A stretch of DNA of 64,000 nucleotides, from positions 1 through 64,000 of the forward strand of contig CAKSNY010000003.1 in the NCBI GenBank assembly GCA_934476455.1. The letters are read 5' to 3'. Under the pieces are notes generated by a model. It was not told the DNA's origin. It did not search any database and saw only the letters and a list, made by a program, of their open reading frames with translations. Of this stretch, positions 48,571 through 56,975 are shown piece by piece; position 1 is the stretch's first letter, and the number at the start of each line of letters is the position of its first letter. A program made the translations under genes and the position numbers. This DNA is from an uncultured Clostridia bacterium. Lineage in GTDB: Bacteria > Bacillota > Clostridia > UMGS1883.

Positions 48571-51124
48571 AAAAACGGCAATCGGTATAATTGCCCACGT
48601 AGATTCGGGAAAGACAACCCTTTCCGAGGCGATGCTGTACTTTTCGGGCAGTATCAGAAAGCAGGGCAGGGTAGACCACCGCGATTCGTTCCTCGATACC
48701 GATAAGATGGAGCGTGAGCGCGGCATTACAATATTTTCAAAGCAGGCTGTGCTTTATAACCGCGATATGAAAATAACGCTTCTCGATACGCCGGGGCATG
48801 CGGATTTTTCCGCCGAAACCGAGCGTGCGCTGTGGGCACTTGACGCCGTGATACTTGTTATAAGCGGGGCGGAGGGTGTGCAAAGCCACACAAAAACCCT
48901 TTGGAAAATGCTTGAAAGAAATAAAATTCCCACATTTGTTTTTGTAAATAAAATGGATATTGCGCACCTTTCAAAGGAGAATATCGTGTCTGCGCTTTGT
49001 AAAGGCTTGGGCGGCGTATTTATAGATATCGAGGGTGCGGATTTTTACGAAAACGCCGCGCTGTGCTCCGAAAGCATAATGGAAGAATTTTTGGAAAGCG
49101 GCACTGTAAGCGTCGGCGCGCTGAGCGCCGCGTTTTGCGAAAGACGGTTTTTTCCGTGCTGCTTCGGCTCGGCGCTTAAAAATATGGGCATTGAAAGCCT
49201 GTTTGAAGCAATATACAGCCTTGCCCCCTGTGCTTCGGATGAGGGCGGCTTGTTCCGAGGGCGTGTTTTTAAAATATCGCAGGACGAAAGCGGCCGCCGC
49301 CTTACGCATATAAAGATTACCGGCGGCAGCCTTAGCGTTAAGAAAAACATATACACGGGCAGGCAAAACGAAAAGGTTAACGATATACGCATATATTCCG
49401 GCACAAAATACGAAAGCGTGCAGACGGCATATGCGGGGGATGTGTGCGCCGTGTGCGGGCTTGAGGACAGCTTTTCCGGGCAGGGAATAGGCGAGCAGAA
49501 CGCCCCTGCCCTTTTGTCGCAGCCGCTTTTTGTTTACAATGTGGTAATAAAAAACGGTGTGGACAAGCGCGTTGCCTTTGCACAGATGAAAAAGCTGCAG
49601 CAGGAGGAAACGCGCCTGTGCGTTTCCTACGAATCGCATTTGGGCGAAATACACCTGTCTGTTATGGGGCAGGTCCAGCTTGAGGTTTTGCAGCGCACCC
49701 TTAAAGAAAGATTTGATATAGAAGCCGAATTTGAACAAGGCGGCATATTGTATAAAGAAACGATAAAAGAACCTGCCGAGGGCGTGGGGCATTTCGAGCC
49801 GCTGCGCCACTATGCCGAGGTGCATCTTTTGTTAGAGCCGCTTGAAAGGGGCAAGGGTATGGTTTTTGAAGCAGACTGCCCCGAAGCGGTTTTGTCCAAG
49901 AACTGGCAGCGCCTTATATTAACGCACCTTGCGGAAAAAGAGCATAAAGGCGTTTTAACCGGCGCACCGATAACGGATATAAAAATAACGCTGAAATCGG
50001 GAAGAGCGCACCAAAAGCACACCGAAGGCGGGGATTTCAGGCAGGCAACCTACCGCGCCGTAAGACAGGGGCTTTTAAGCACGCAAAGCGTGCTTCTTGA
50101 GCCGTATTACGACTTTTCGCTTTCCGTTCCCAATGAGTGTGTAGGGCGCGCAATGACAGACCTTGACGCTTTCGGCGCGCAGATAAATCCGCCGGTTTTA
50201 AACGGCGATGTAAGCGTTATTACAGGCAGGGCTGCGGCAGAGAAAATGTGCCACTATCAGCGCAGCGTAACGGCTTACACAAAGGGGCGCGGCATACTTT
50301 CGTTTTCACCCGGCGGCTATGAGGAATGTAAGGACGCCGCTGCCGTTATAGAAAAAACAGGCTACGATTACGCCGCCGATTTGGAAAACACGGCGGATTC
50401 GGTATTTTGCGCACAGGGGGCGGGCTTTACCGTGCCGTGGGACCGCGTTTTTGAATATATGCACCTTGAAAGCATATTTGCACCGAAAAAGGACATTGAA
50501 ACGCCAATAGTAAGGAAAAACCGAAAGCGCAGCATAACCGATGAAGAGCTTATGGAAATTTTTGAGAGGACCTACGGCAAGATAGAAAGAAAGCTGCCCG
50601 AAAAAATGCGCCCGCCGCGCAGACACAGCATTGCGCAAAGCTTTGACGCAAAAACAAAAAAGAATAAGCGTGAGGGAAAATACCTTCTTATCGACGGCTA
50701 TAATATTATTTTTGCAAGCGACGCCTTTAAAGCGATGCAAAGCATAGAGCAGGCGCGGGATACACTTTGCGATATGGTTGCGGACTATGCGCTTTTTAAC
50801 CCGTGCGAGGTGATACTCGTTTTTGACGCGTACCGTGTAAAGGGCGGGCTGCGCAGCTTTGAGAAGGTGCGCGGCATAAATATAGTTTACACAAAGGAAG
50901 CGGAAACGGCAGACAGCTATATAGAACGTGTATCGCACGAGCTGGGCAAAAAGCATTTTGTGTCGGTTGCAACGTCGGACGCGCCCGAGCAGATGATTAT
51001 TTTCGGCAGCGGCGCGCAGAGAATACCCGCGCGTGACTTTTTGGCGCAGCTTGATAAAACGCAAAAAGAAATAGCGGAGATGGTGAAAATCCATAATGCA
51101 CGAGAAAATATAATTAAGGAATGA
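48557..51124 (+). CDS. TetM/EF-G-like translational GTPase fused to a YacP/Rae1-type NYN ribonuclease domain
   Basis: An 855-residue fusion. Residues 1 to about 640 are a ribosomal-protection-type GTPase related to TetM/OtrA: P loop AHVDSGKTT (13-21), DTPGHADFSAE with the catalytic His, FVNKMD, then EF-G-like domains II-V ending in GAGFTVPWDRVFEYM. A basic linker (about 645-705) follows. Residues 709-855 match YacP/Rae1: LLIDGYNIIF (Asp713, Asn716), LVFDAYR (Asp757), ETADSYIERV (Asp786) and ATSDAPEQ (Asp808), all the expected acidic residues. Rae1 cleaves mRNA in the ribosomal A site, the site where EF-G-type GTPases bind. The gene overlaps the MATE gene. A tetracycline-resistance role is possible but not shown. 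Confidence 0.92.
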   Translation: MKSSKKTAIGIIAHVDSGKTTLSEAMLYFSGSIRKQGRVDHRDSFLDTDKMERERGITIFSKQAVLYNRDMKITLLDTPGHADFSAETERALWALDAVILVISGAEGVQSHTKTLWKMLERNKIPTFVFVNKMDIAHLSKENIVSALCKGLGGVFIDIEGADFYENAALCSESIMEEFLESGTVSVGALSAAFCERRFFPCCFGSALKNMGIESLFEAIYSLAPCASDEGGLFRGRVFKISQDESGRRLTHIKITGGSLSVKKNIYTGRQNEKVNDIRIYSGTKYESVQTAYAGDVCAVCGLEDSFSGQGIGEQNAPALLSQPLFVYNVVIKNGVDKRVAFAQMKKLQQEETRLCVSYESHLGEIHLSVMGQVQLEVLQRTLKERFDIEAEFEQGGILYKETIKEPAEGVGHFEPLRHYAEVHLLLEPLERGKGMVFEADCPEAVLSKNWQRLILTHLAEKEHKGVLTGAPITDIKITLKSGRAHQKHTEGGDFRQATYRAVRQGLLSTQSVLLEPYYDFSLSVPNECVGRAMTDLDAFGAQINPPVLNGDVSVITGRAAAEKMCHYQRSVTAYTKGRGILSFSPGGYEECKDAAAVIEKTGYDYAADLENTADSVFCAQGAGFTVPWDRVFEYMHLESIFAPKKDIETPIVRKNRKRSITDEELMEIFERTYGKIERKLPEKMRPPRRHSIAQSFDAKTKKNKREGKYLLIDGYNIIFASDAFKAMQSIEQARDTLCDMVADYALFNPCEVILVFDAYRVKGGLRSFEKVRGINIVYTKEAETADSYIERVSHELGKKHFVSVATSDAPEQMIIFGSGAQRIPARDFLAQLDKTQKEIAEMVKIHNARENIIKE

Positions 51125-51156
51125 GCCGTTTTTAGCGGTTTGCAGCCGAACGGGGT

Positions 51157-51951
51157 TTACGTTTCTTCGGGCGCGATTGGAATTGCAATGCGCGAAACGT
51201 AGTTTTCTTCTTTAAATTCGCGCGCGGTATAAGGCGCAACGATACCCAGTATGCGCATATGTCCGATAGGCTTTAATTTCAGCTCCCTAACCTTTTGCCC
51301 AAATAAACCCAATACCTCCTGTAAGGAGGCGTAGCTACCGTAGAACAAGCACGAAAAAACGCGGCAGCTTTTTAAAACAAGCGCGCCTTCGGGGGCGCTT
51401 TCAGGCTCAAGCGGAATGCAGCATAAAAAAGAATCTTCTTTTTTACCGAACAGCCCTGTGCCTTTGTTTATTGTAAACAGCGGCTCCGCCGCAAGAGGGC
51501 GAAGCCCCTTTTCAATTGCCTCGTGGTAAAGGGCATACATAAAATCATATTTTTCCTTGAAACGGCTGCCCTGATACTCCCTTGCATAACAGACACAGCC
51601 GGGCAGGGAGGTTATTTCAAATGTGGGAGAAAGTTTGTGCGCCATTCTGAGCGCCATTTCCTCATACATACGTTTTGTGGCGTACATCCGCTGCTGTAAG
51701 GAATTTAAAAGCTTCACAGATCTTCCGTTTGTGCAAAAATATTCGTAAATTTCATCATAAGACAGCCCGATTGCAATCAAATGCTTGATTTGCAATATTC
51801 GGGTAACATCGTGGTTATCAAAATAGCGGTAGCCGCTTTTTTTATCTGTAAAAACCGGAGTGAGAAGCTGCCTTTTTTCCAGTCTGAGCAGTGTTGAGCG
51901 CGAAATGCCGCAGCTTTTTGTAACCTGTGATACCGTAAATAAACTTTTCAA
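51157..51951 (-). CDS. MerR-family regulator with GyrI-like effector domain
   Basis: A 264-residue regulator. The N-terminal MerR winged helix is LFTVSQVTKSCGISRSTLLR, then FDNHDVTRILQIKHLIAIG; a coiled-coil dimerisation helix spans about 80-120. The C-terminal 140 residues look like the GyrI/BmrR-type drug-binding domain (TSLPGCVCYAREYQG). Such proteins activate promoters with 19-bp spacers, and exactly such a promoter sits 21 bp from its start codon, facing the SLH protein gene. It is therefore a probable activator of that gene and repressor of itself. Confidence 0.9.
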   Translation of the reverse strand: MKSLFTVSQVTKSCGISRSTLLRLEKRQLLTPVFTDKKSGYRYFDNHDVTRILQIKHLIAIGLSYDEIYEYFCTNGRSVKLLNSLQQRMYATKRMYEEMALRMAHKLSPTFEITSLPGCVCYAREYQGSRFKEKYDFMYALYHEAIEKGLRPLAAEPLFTINKGTGLFGKKEDSFLCCIPLEPESAPEGALVLKSCRVFSCLFYGSYASLQEVLGLFGQKVRELKLKPIGHMRILGIVAPYTAREFKEENYVSRIAIPIAPEET

Positions 51952-51971
51952 AATAAATCACTTCTTTGCTA

Positions 51972-52002
51972 TTGACTTGTTCACCTATGAACATGGTATA
52001 AT
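51972..52002 (+). promoter_or_regulatory. MerR-type promoter of the SLH surface-protein gene
   Basis: TTGACT (51972-51977) and TATAAT (51997-52002) are 19 bp apart, the hallmark of MerR-activated promoters. The spacer holds the dyad TGTTCA-CCTA-TGAACA (51978-51993), the expected operator. Confidence 0.85.
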
Positions 52003-52029
52003 TATACCGTATTGATAAAGAAAAGTCAA
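52001..52029 (-). promoter_or_regulatory. Promoter of the merR-like gene
   Basis: On the minus strand TTGACT (complement of 52024-52029) and TATAAT (complement of 52001-52006) are 17 bp apart. It shares the palindrome GGTATAATTATACC (51995-52008) with the opposite promoter, so the two -10 boxes overlap. Confidence 0.75.
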
Positions 52030-52058
52030 TCGGGATGATTTTTGCGGGAGGTCAAATT

Positions 52059-55000
52059 ATGAAAACAAAACGGATTTTTGCATGGGTTTTATGTGCTGCT
52101 ATGCTGATGGCATTTATGCCTGTAATAAGCATGGCAAACGGTTATTTCGGATCGGGTACGGAGGGTGATCCGTACATTATATCAAGTGCGGCCGATATTA
52201 GTCAAATGGCAGCCGATATAAACGGCGGAATAAACACCGACGCATATTTTAAACTGAATAAAAATATTGATATGACGGGCGCGGATTTTACGCCGATAGG
52301 CAATCAGTCACATCCGTTCAGCGGCACGTTTGACGGCGGCTCGCATACCATTTACGGCCTGACATATTCGACAAAAGCCCGGTATTCCGGTTTTTTCGGC
52401 AAGATAAAAAATGCCGTAGTAAAAAATCTCGGGCTTGAAAATGTAAACATTACGGCAACGGGAATCAGAGGTACAGATGTTGCAGGTCTTGTCGGAAATG
52501 CACAGGGCGGCACAATAGACAGGTGCTATGTAACGGGCAGCGTTTCGGGTTATGCCGGTGTATCCGGAATACTCGGGTCGACGCATTCAAGCACGTATCC
52601 CACAACAATAAGCAACTGCTATGCAAGGGTGCAGCTTACTGCCGAAAGCTCAATAAAAGATACCGCAGGTATATCCGGCTGGAATGAGGCTACCAGCGTG
52701 AAGATAATAAACTGCTACAGTGCTTGCACAGGTGAAAGACGCCCGATTGCCGGCTGGTCGGACGCATCTGCGGTTAAGAACGGGCAGTTTGTCAATACAT
52801 ACTTTGATGTAACGCTTTCACCCGATTTTGATACGAGCAGCGGCAGGACAGACCTTGGCAGAAGCTCCGTGCAGCTTAAAAATTCCTCTACATATGAAGC
52901 ATGGGACTTTGACACCATATGGAACATCAGTTCGGATAAAAACGGCGGATATCCTCATTTACGCGGATTTGCTCCGGGGCTTTCCGGTGCGCCGTCATCC
53001 ATCAGCGTGAAAATAACCGACTCTGACGGTAACCCGATAGATAATGCCGATGTTGTAATCAAAGACGGCTCAAACAGCGAAACCCGTCTTTCGCATGAGG
53101 GAGAGGGCGTGTACTCCGGCACGGTTACAACCGCGGGAGAGAGTTATACAGTATTTATTAACGGCGAAAAAAAAGGAAATGTTTCCCAGGACGGCAGCAG
53201 CGCCGCAACAGTTGCAATAAGTATCGAAGTGCCGGATTCACACTGTGTATGCGGCAAAAAGAGCTGCACCTCTCATACAGGTACAATAAAGCATATTGAA
53301 GACAACAGCTTAAATCTTGTACCGGATATTAAAGATGGTAAAACAATTTCAAATAAAAGCTATTATCTGAGTGACGATCTTACAATAAATAAAAGCTCAG
53401 CACTCACTGTTTCCGGCACGGTAAATCTTTGCTTGAACGGGCATAATCTTAAAACAAAGATTATCACGGGTAAAAATTCGGTTTTAAACATATGCGACTG
53501 CACAGGCGGCGGCACAATAATCAGCCCGGAAGGGCATGCAATAGCGTTTGAAAATGATGGTGCGACCGTTAATATTTACGGCGGAACGCTGGAGTCAACC
53601 TATAATGCAAACACAATTGTTGATTTTGAAGGACATACAGGCAATGAACTGAATCTGTACAGCGGAACGGTCAGGTACGAATCCGCTGATAGCTGCACGG
53701 CTATAGGAAGCCGGACGCTTATTGTTAATCTGTACGGAGGAAAGGTTACTTCAAAATATACCGACTGCATTGTGGTATCAAACGGCAAGGTAAATTTGTG
53801 CGGCAATACGGAAATAAGCGCTCCGGCAGGGCATGACAGTATAAAGACCTACGGTAAAGAGCTTATTGATGCAGCCGGCTACACCGGCGGAAATATCAGC
53901 ATTTTATGCTCCGGGCTTTCCGACGGCGAAACAGCAGTAAAAAATGTTACGGATTCAACCGCAGGTAACTTCACGATTTCGGGCAGAGATAGCAGCCATA
54001 CGTTAAAAAGAGAAGGAAATAACCTGGTTTATACTGAAGTATACACCGTTGTTTTTGATGCAAACGGCGGAAACGGAACGATGGCAAGCGCCGTCGGAAT
54101 CCGCGGCGGATATACGCTTCCCGAATGTACATTTATTCCGCCGGCAGGCAAGAAATTTAAAGCATGGGAAGCGGACGGAAGATTGTATCAACCGGGAAAT
54201 ACCGTTAATATTTCGGGAAATACGACAATTTCAGCCGTTTGGGCAAATATTGAAAAAACAACCGTTGCCGTTGATGAAGCAGTACAAACGTTTGAATATG
54301 ACAGCCGCGCAAAAGGCTTTGCTGTCAGTGCAAATGTTACAGGCGGCTTTACGGTGAAATATCAGAGAAACGGCAATGGCATTGCTTCACCGGCAGACGC
54401 GGGGGCTTATGATGTAATAATTGAAAGAGCCGAAGACGAAACATATAAGCCTTACAGCAAAACCATAACGGGAGGACTTGTAATTACGCCAAAGGACATA
54501 ACCGGCAAAGCAAAAGCCGAAGCCTTTGACGAAATGACCTACAACGGCAATGCGCAGACACCTAAGGCTGCAGTTACCGCAGACGGTCTTACCGTAAGCG
54601 GTAACTGGAGCAAGGTAACAAATGTTACAGATAAAACAATATTTACCGCGAACGGCAACTTTACGGGTACGATTTCCGAAAAATCCACCGGAATGACAAA
54701 AGCGACAAGCGCCTTCACGGGGACACCGGCGGCAAAATCCGGGCTTTTCTATAACGGAAAGGCGCAGGCGCTGCTTGAAACGGCGCCAAAGGCAAGCGGC
54801 GGTATATTAAAGTACAGCACAGATAACAAGGCGACATGGAACGAGGAGCTTCCGAAAGGTACCGATGCCGGAAACTACAATATTTATTTTAAGGTTTTCG
54901 GAGATGTAAATCATAATGATTCGGATGACGGGTACATTTCTGTCTGCATTGAAAGGGCGGCGCAGCCCTCGCCGTCATCACCGGCAGCCGTAAACGAAAC

Positions 55001-56720
55001 AATAAAGGGAAAAGCAGACGGTAAAATTACGGGCGTTGACAGCAGTATGGAATATAAAGCGGCCGGCGGCGAATATAGTGCTGTTACAGGAAGCGAAATT
55101 ACAAATCTTGCAGCCGGAACATATAAAGTTAGATACAAAGAAAAGAAAAACTACTTTGCCGGAAATGACAAAACAATAGAAATTTCCGCAGGTCAAATGC
55201 TAACCGTAACCTTTGATTCAAACGGAGGCTCCGCCGTTGACTGTAAGACCGCCGAATATAATCATACAATTGCCGCACCGGAAACGGCGCCCGAAAAGGA
55301 TGGGTATGAATTTGCCGGCTGGTTTGACGGCAGCAATCTTACAACCGGATGGAACTTTGCCGCAGACAAAATTACGGCAGACAAAACACTGTATGCAAAA
55401 TGGGTACGGGGTACGGTTTCCGACGGCGAGGGCTGTGTTGATGAAATTGCGGCAGACGGTTTAAACGAGGTTGCAAAGGCGGAAAAAACAGATATTTCGC
55501 TTGTTGTTTCGGTGCAGGAGGCTGCCGAAGGCAACGATGTGCAAACGGCTATAAAAAATATGACGGACGCACCTGAAAACTTTGGCTTTTATGATATTAC
55601 CCTGCAAAAATCCACAGGCGGCAGTGTAAGCGAAGCGTCAAGCGTTATAGAAATTAAAATTCCGTATAATTTTGCAGGCAAAAAAAATATTAAGGTTTAC
55701 AGGTATCACGGCACAAGCGCGCTGGAGCTTACGGCGCTTGCACTGAGAAACACGGTAAAGCCGTTCGGCGACGCAGCGTGCTTTATCGACAAGGAAAACG
55801 GATGTATTTATATATACTCCTCCAGGTTTTCAACGTACGGCATTGCGTACGATGAAGAAGCGCCTGTGTCCTCCGGCGGCGGTGCAACGCGCTATACCGT
55901 ACATTTTGTAACAAACGGCGCAGGCACAATATCGGGGCAAACCGTAAGGAAGAACTATGCGGCAAGCAAGCCTGCCGCACCTAAAAAAGAAGGTTATGTA
56001 TTCGGCGGCTGGTATACGGACAAAGCCCTCACCCAAGAATATGATTTCGGTACAAGAGTTACAAAAAGCATAACGCTGTATGCAAAATGGACAGAGGATA
56101 AAAAAGCAGAGGACGGCAGCGGAAATGATGACAGCCAAACGGAGGAAAAGGAGCACATCTGCCCGTCGGAAAAATTTAACGATTTGGACACGAAAAAGTG
56201 GTATCATTCCGATACTGACTATGTTTTGTCGGGCGGTCTTATGAAAGGAATTGCGGAAAAAACCTTTGCGCCGGAAGAAAAGCTGACGCGCGCCATGATA
56301 GTTACTATTTTGTACAGAAATGATGGTGCTCCGGAAAAGAGCGGCGGCAGCTCGTTTAAAGATATTACAGAAGGCGCATATTATGAAAATGCCGTTTCAT
56401 GGGCGCAGAAAAACGGTATTATAAAAGGATTTTCAAATACGGAATTTGCCCCGAACGTACCTATCACGCGTGAACAGCTTGCGGCAATAATGTACCGCTA
56501 TGCAATATTTAAGGGTATGGACGTTTCAAACACAAGCGCAAGCCTTGAATCCTACAGCGATTATAACGCCGTTTCCGAGTATGCCGCAGAGCCTTTGCGG
56601 TGGGCGGCAGAAAAAGGGCTTGTCAAGGGAAGAACGGAAGCAACACTTAACCCGAAGGATAACGCAACAAGGGCGGAAGTCGCTGCAATTTTACACAGAT
56701 TTTTGGAAAATAACAAATAA
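52059..56720 (+). CDS. Large SLH-domain surface protein with beta-helix and InlB B-type repeats
   Basis: A 1553-residue exported protein. A signal peptide (KTKRIFAWVLCAAMLMAFM; cleavage near ISMA-NG) is followed by a GLUG-motif region (AGLVGNAQGGTIDRCYVTG near residue 142), a short cysteine-histidine motif (HCVCGKKSCTSH, near 394), a beta-helix-like stretch (about 410-660), three InlB B/Flg_new-type repeats starting near 662, 1048 and 1279, Ig-like segments between them, and three C-terminal SLH domains (1374-1553) that anchor to cell-wall polymers. Its role is probably adhesion or surface layer; no enzyme motif is seen. ATG 52059 follows GGGAGG. The MerR-type promoter upstream makes its expression inducible. 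Confidence 0.92.
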   Translation: MKTKRIFAWVLCAAMLMAFMPVISMANGYFGSGTEGDPYIISSAADISQMAADINGGINTDAYFKLNKNIDMTGADFTPIGNQSHPFSGTFDGGSHTIYGLTYSTKARYSGFFGKIKNAVVKNLGLENVNITATGIRGTDVAGLVGNAQGGTIDRCYVTGSVSGYAGVSGILGSTHSSTYPTTISNCYARVQLTAESSIKDTAGISGWNEATSVKIINCYSACTGERRPIAGWSDASAVKNGQFVNTYFDVTLSPDFDTSSGRTDLGRSSVQLKNSSTYEAWDFDTIWNISSDKNGGYPHLRGFAPGLSGAPSSISVKITDSDGNPIDNADVVIKDGSNSETRLSHEGEGVYSGTVTTAGESYTVFINGEKKGNVSQDGSSAATVAISIEVPDSHCVCGKKSCTSHTGTIKHIEDNSLNLVPDIKDGKTISNKSYYLSDDLTINKSSALTVSGTVNLCLNGHNLKTKIITGKNSVLNICDCTGGGTIISPEGHAIAFENDGATVNIYGGTLESTYNANTIVDFEGHTGNELNLYSGTVRYESADSCTAIGSRTLIVNLYGGKVTSKYTDCIVVSNGKVNLCGNTEISAPAGHDSIKTYGKELIDAAGYTGGNISILCSGLSDGETAVKNVTDSTAGNFTISGRDSSHTLKREGNNLVYTEVYTVVFDANGGNGTMASAVGIRGGYTLPECTFIPPAGKKFKAWEADGRLYQPGNTVNISGNTTISAVWANIEKTTVAVDEAVQTFEYDSRAKGFAVSANVTGGFTVKYQRNGNGIASPADAGAYDVIIERAEDETYKPYSKTITGGLVITPKDITGKAKAEAFDEMTYNGNAQTPKAAVTADGLTVSGNWSKVTNVTDKTIFTANGNFTGTISEKSTGMTKATSAFTGTPAAKSGLFYNGKAQALLETAPKASGGILKYSTDNKATWNEELPKGTDAGNYNIYFKVFGDVNHNDSDDGYISVCIERAAQPSPSSPAAVNETIKGKADGKITGVDSSMEYKAAGGEYSAVTGSEITNLAAGTYKVRYKEKKNYFAGNDKTIEISAGQMLTVTFDSNGGSAVDCKTAEYNHTIAAPETAPEKDGYEFAGWFDGSNLTTGWNFAADKITADKTLYAKWVRGTVSDGEGCVDEIAADGLNEVAKAEKTDISLVVSVQEAAEGNDVQTAIKNMTDAPENFGFYDITLQKSTGGSVSEASSVIEIKIPYNFAGKKNIKVYRYHGTSALELTALALRNTVKPFGDAACFIDKENGCIYIYSSRFSTYGIAYDEEAPVSSGGGATRYTVHFVTNGAGTISGQTVRKNYAASKPAAPKKEGYVFGGWYTDKALTQEYDFGTRVTKSITLYAKWTEDKKAEDGSGNDDSQTEEKEHICPSEKFNDLDTKKWYHSDTDYVLSGGLMKGIAEKTFAPEEKLTRAMIVTILYRNDGAPEKSGGSSFKDITEGAYYENAVSWAQKNGIIKGFSNTEFAPNVPITREQLAAIMYRYAIFKGMDVSNTSASLESYSDYNAVSEYAAEPLRWAAEKGLVKGRTEATLNPKDNATRAEVAAILHRFLENNK

Positions 56721-56724
56721 AGAT

Positions 56725-56766
56725 AATAAAACCAAAAGCCGGAAACAGCCGGCTTTTGGTTTTATT
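56725..56766 (+). terminator. Terminator of the SLH protein gene
   Basis: An 18-bp perfect stem (AATAAAACCAAAAGCCGG, 56725-56742, with 56749-56766) and a 6-nt loop, directly after the stop codon. Confidence 0.9.
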
Positions 56767-56767
56767 A

Positions 56768-56814
56768 AAAAATGGACTTTCCGCCCGCACAGCGCACGCA
56801 GAAAGTCCATTTTT
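56768..56814 (+). terminator. Second hairpin, possible backup terminator
   Basis: AAAAATGGACTTT (56768-56780) pairs with AAAGTCCATTTTT (56802-56814) around a 21-nt loop and ends in T residues. It immediately follows the first terminator. Confidence 0.55.
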
Positions 56815-56877
56815 ATGCGAATAGTGTAAAAAAAAGTAAAAGCGGCGCGGATTATCACGGTTTTTGGCTGCAAAAAC

Positions 56878-56906
56878 TTGACTTAAACCTAAAAAAGTTA
56901 TATAAT
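56878..56906 (+). promoter_or_regulatory. Promoter of the pyruvate:ferredoxin oxidoreductase gene
   Basis: TTGACT (56878-56883), 17 bp, TATAAT (56901-56906); the start codon with AAGGAGG upstream follows 69 nt later. Confidence 0.85.
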
Positions 56907-56975
56907 CATAATGTTGCGGAGAAATCTGTGCAAATACTTATTTTATTTGGTTAAATATATAAGGAGGTAATAAAA

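Noticed and set aside
48557..50480. Tetracycline resistance gene tetM
   Set aside because: The GTPase region is TetM/OtrA-like, but it is divergent, chromosomal and fused to a nuclease domain. Resistance cannot be claimed from the sequence.
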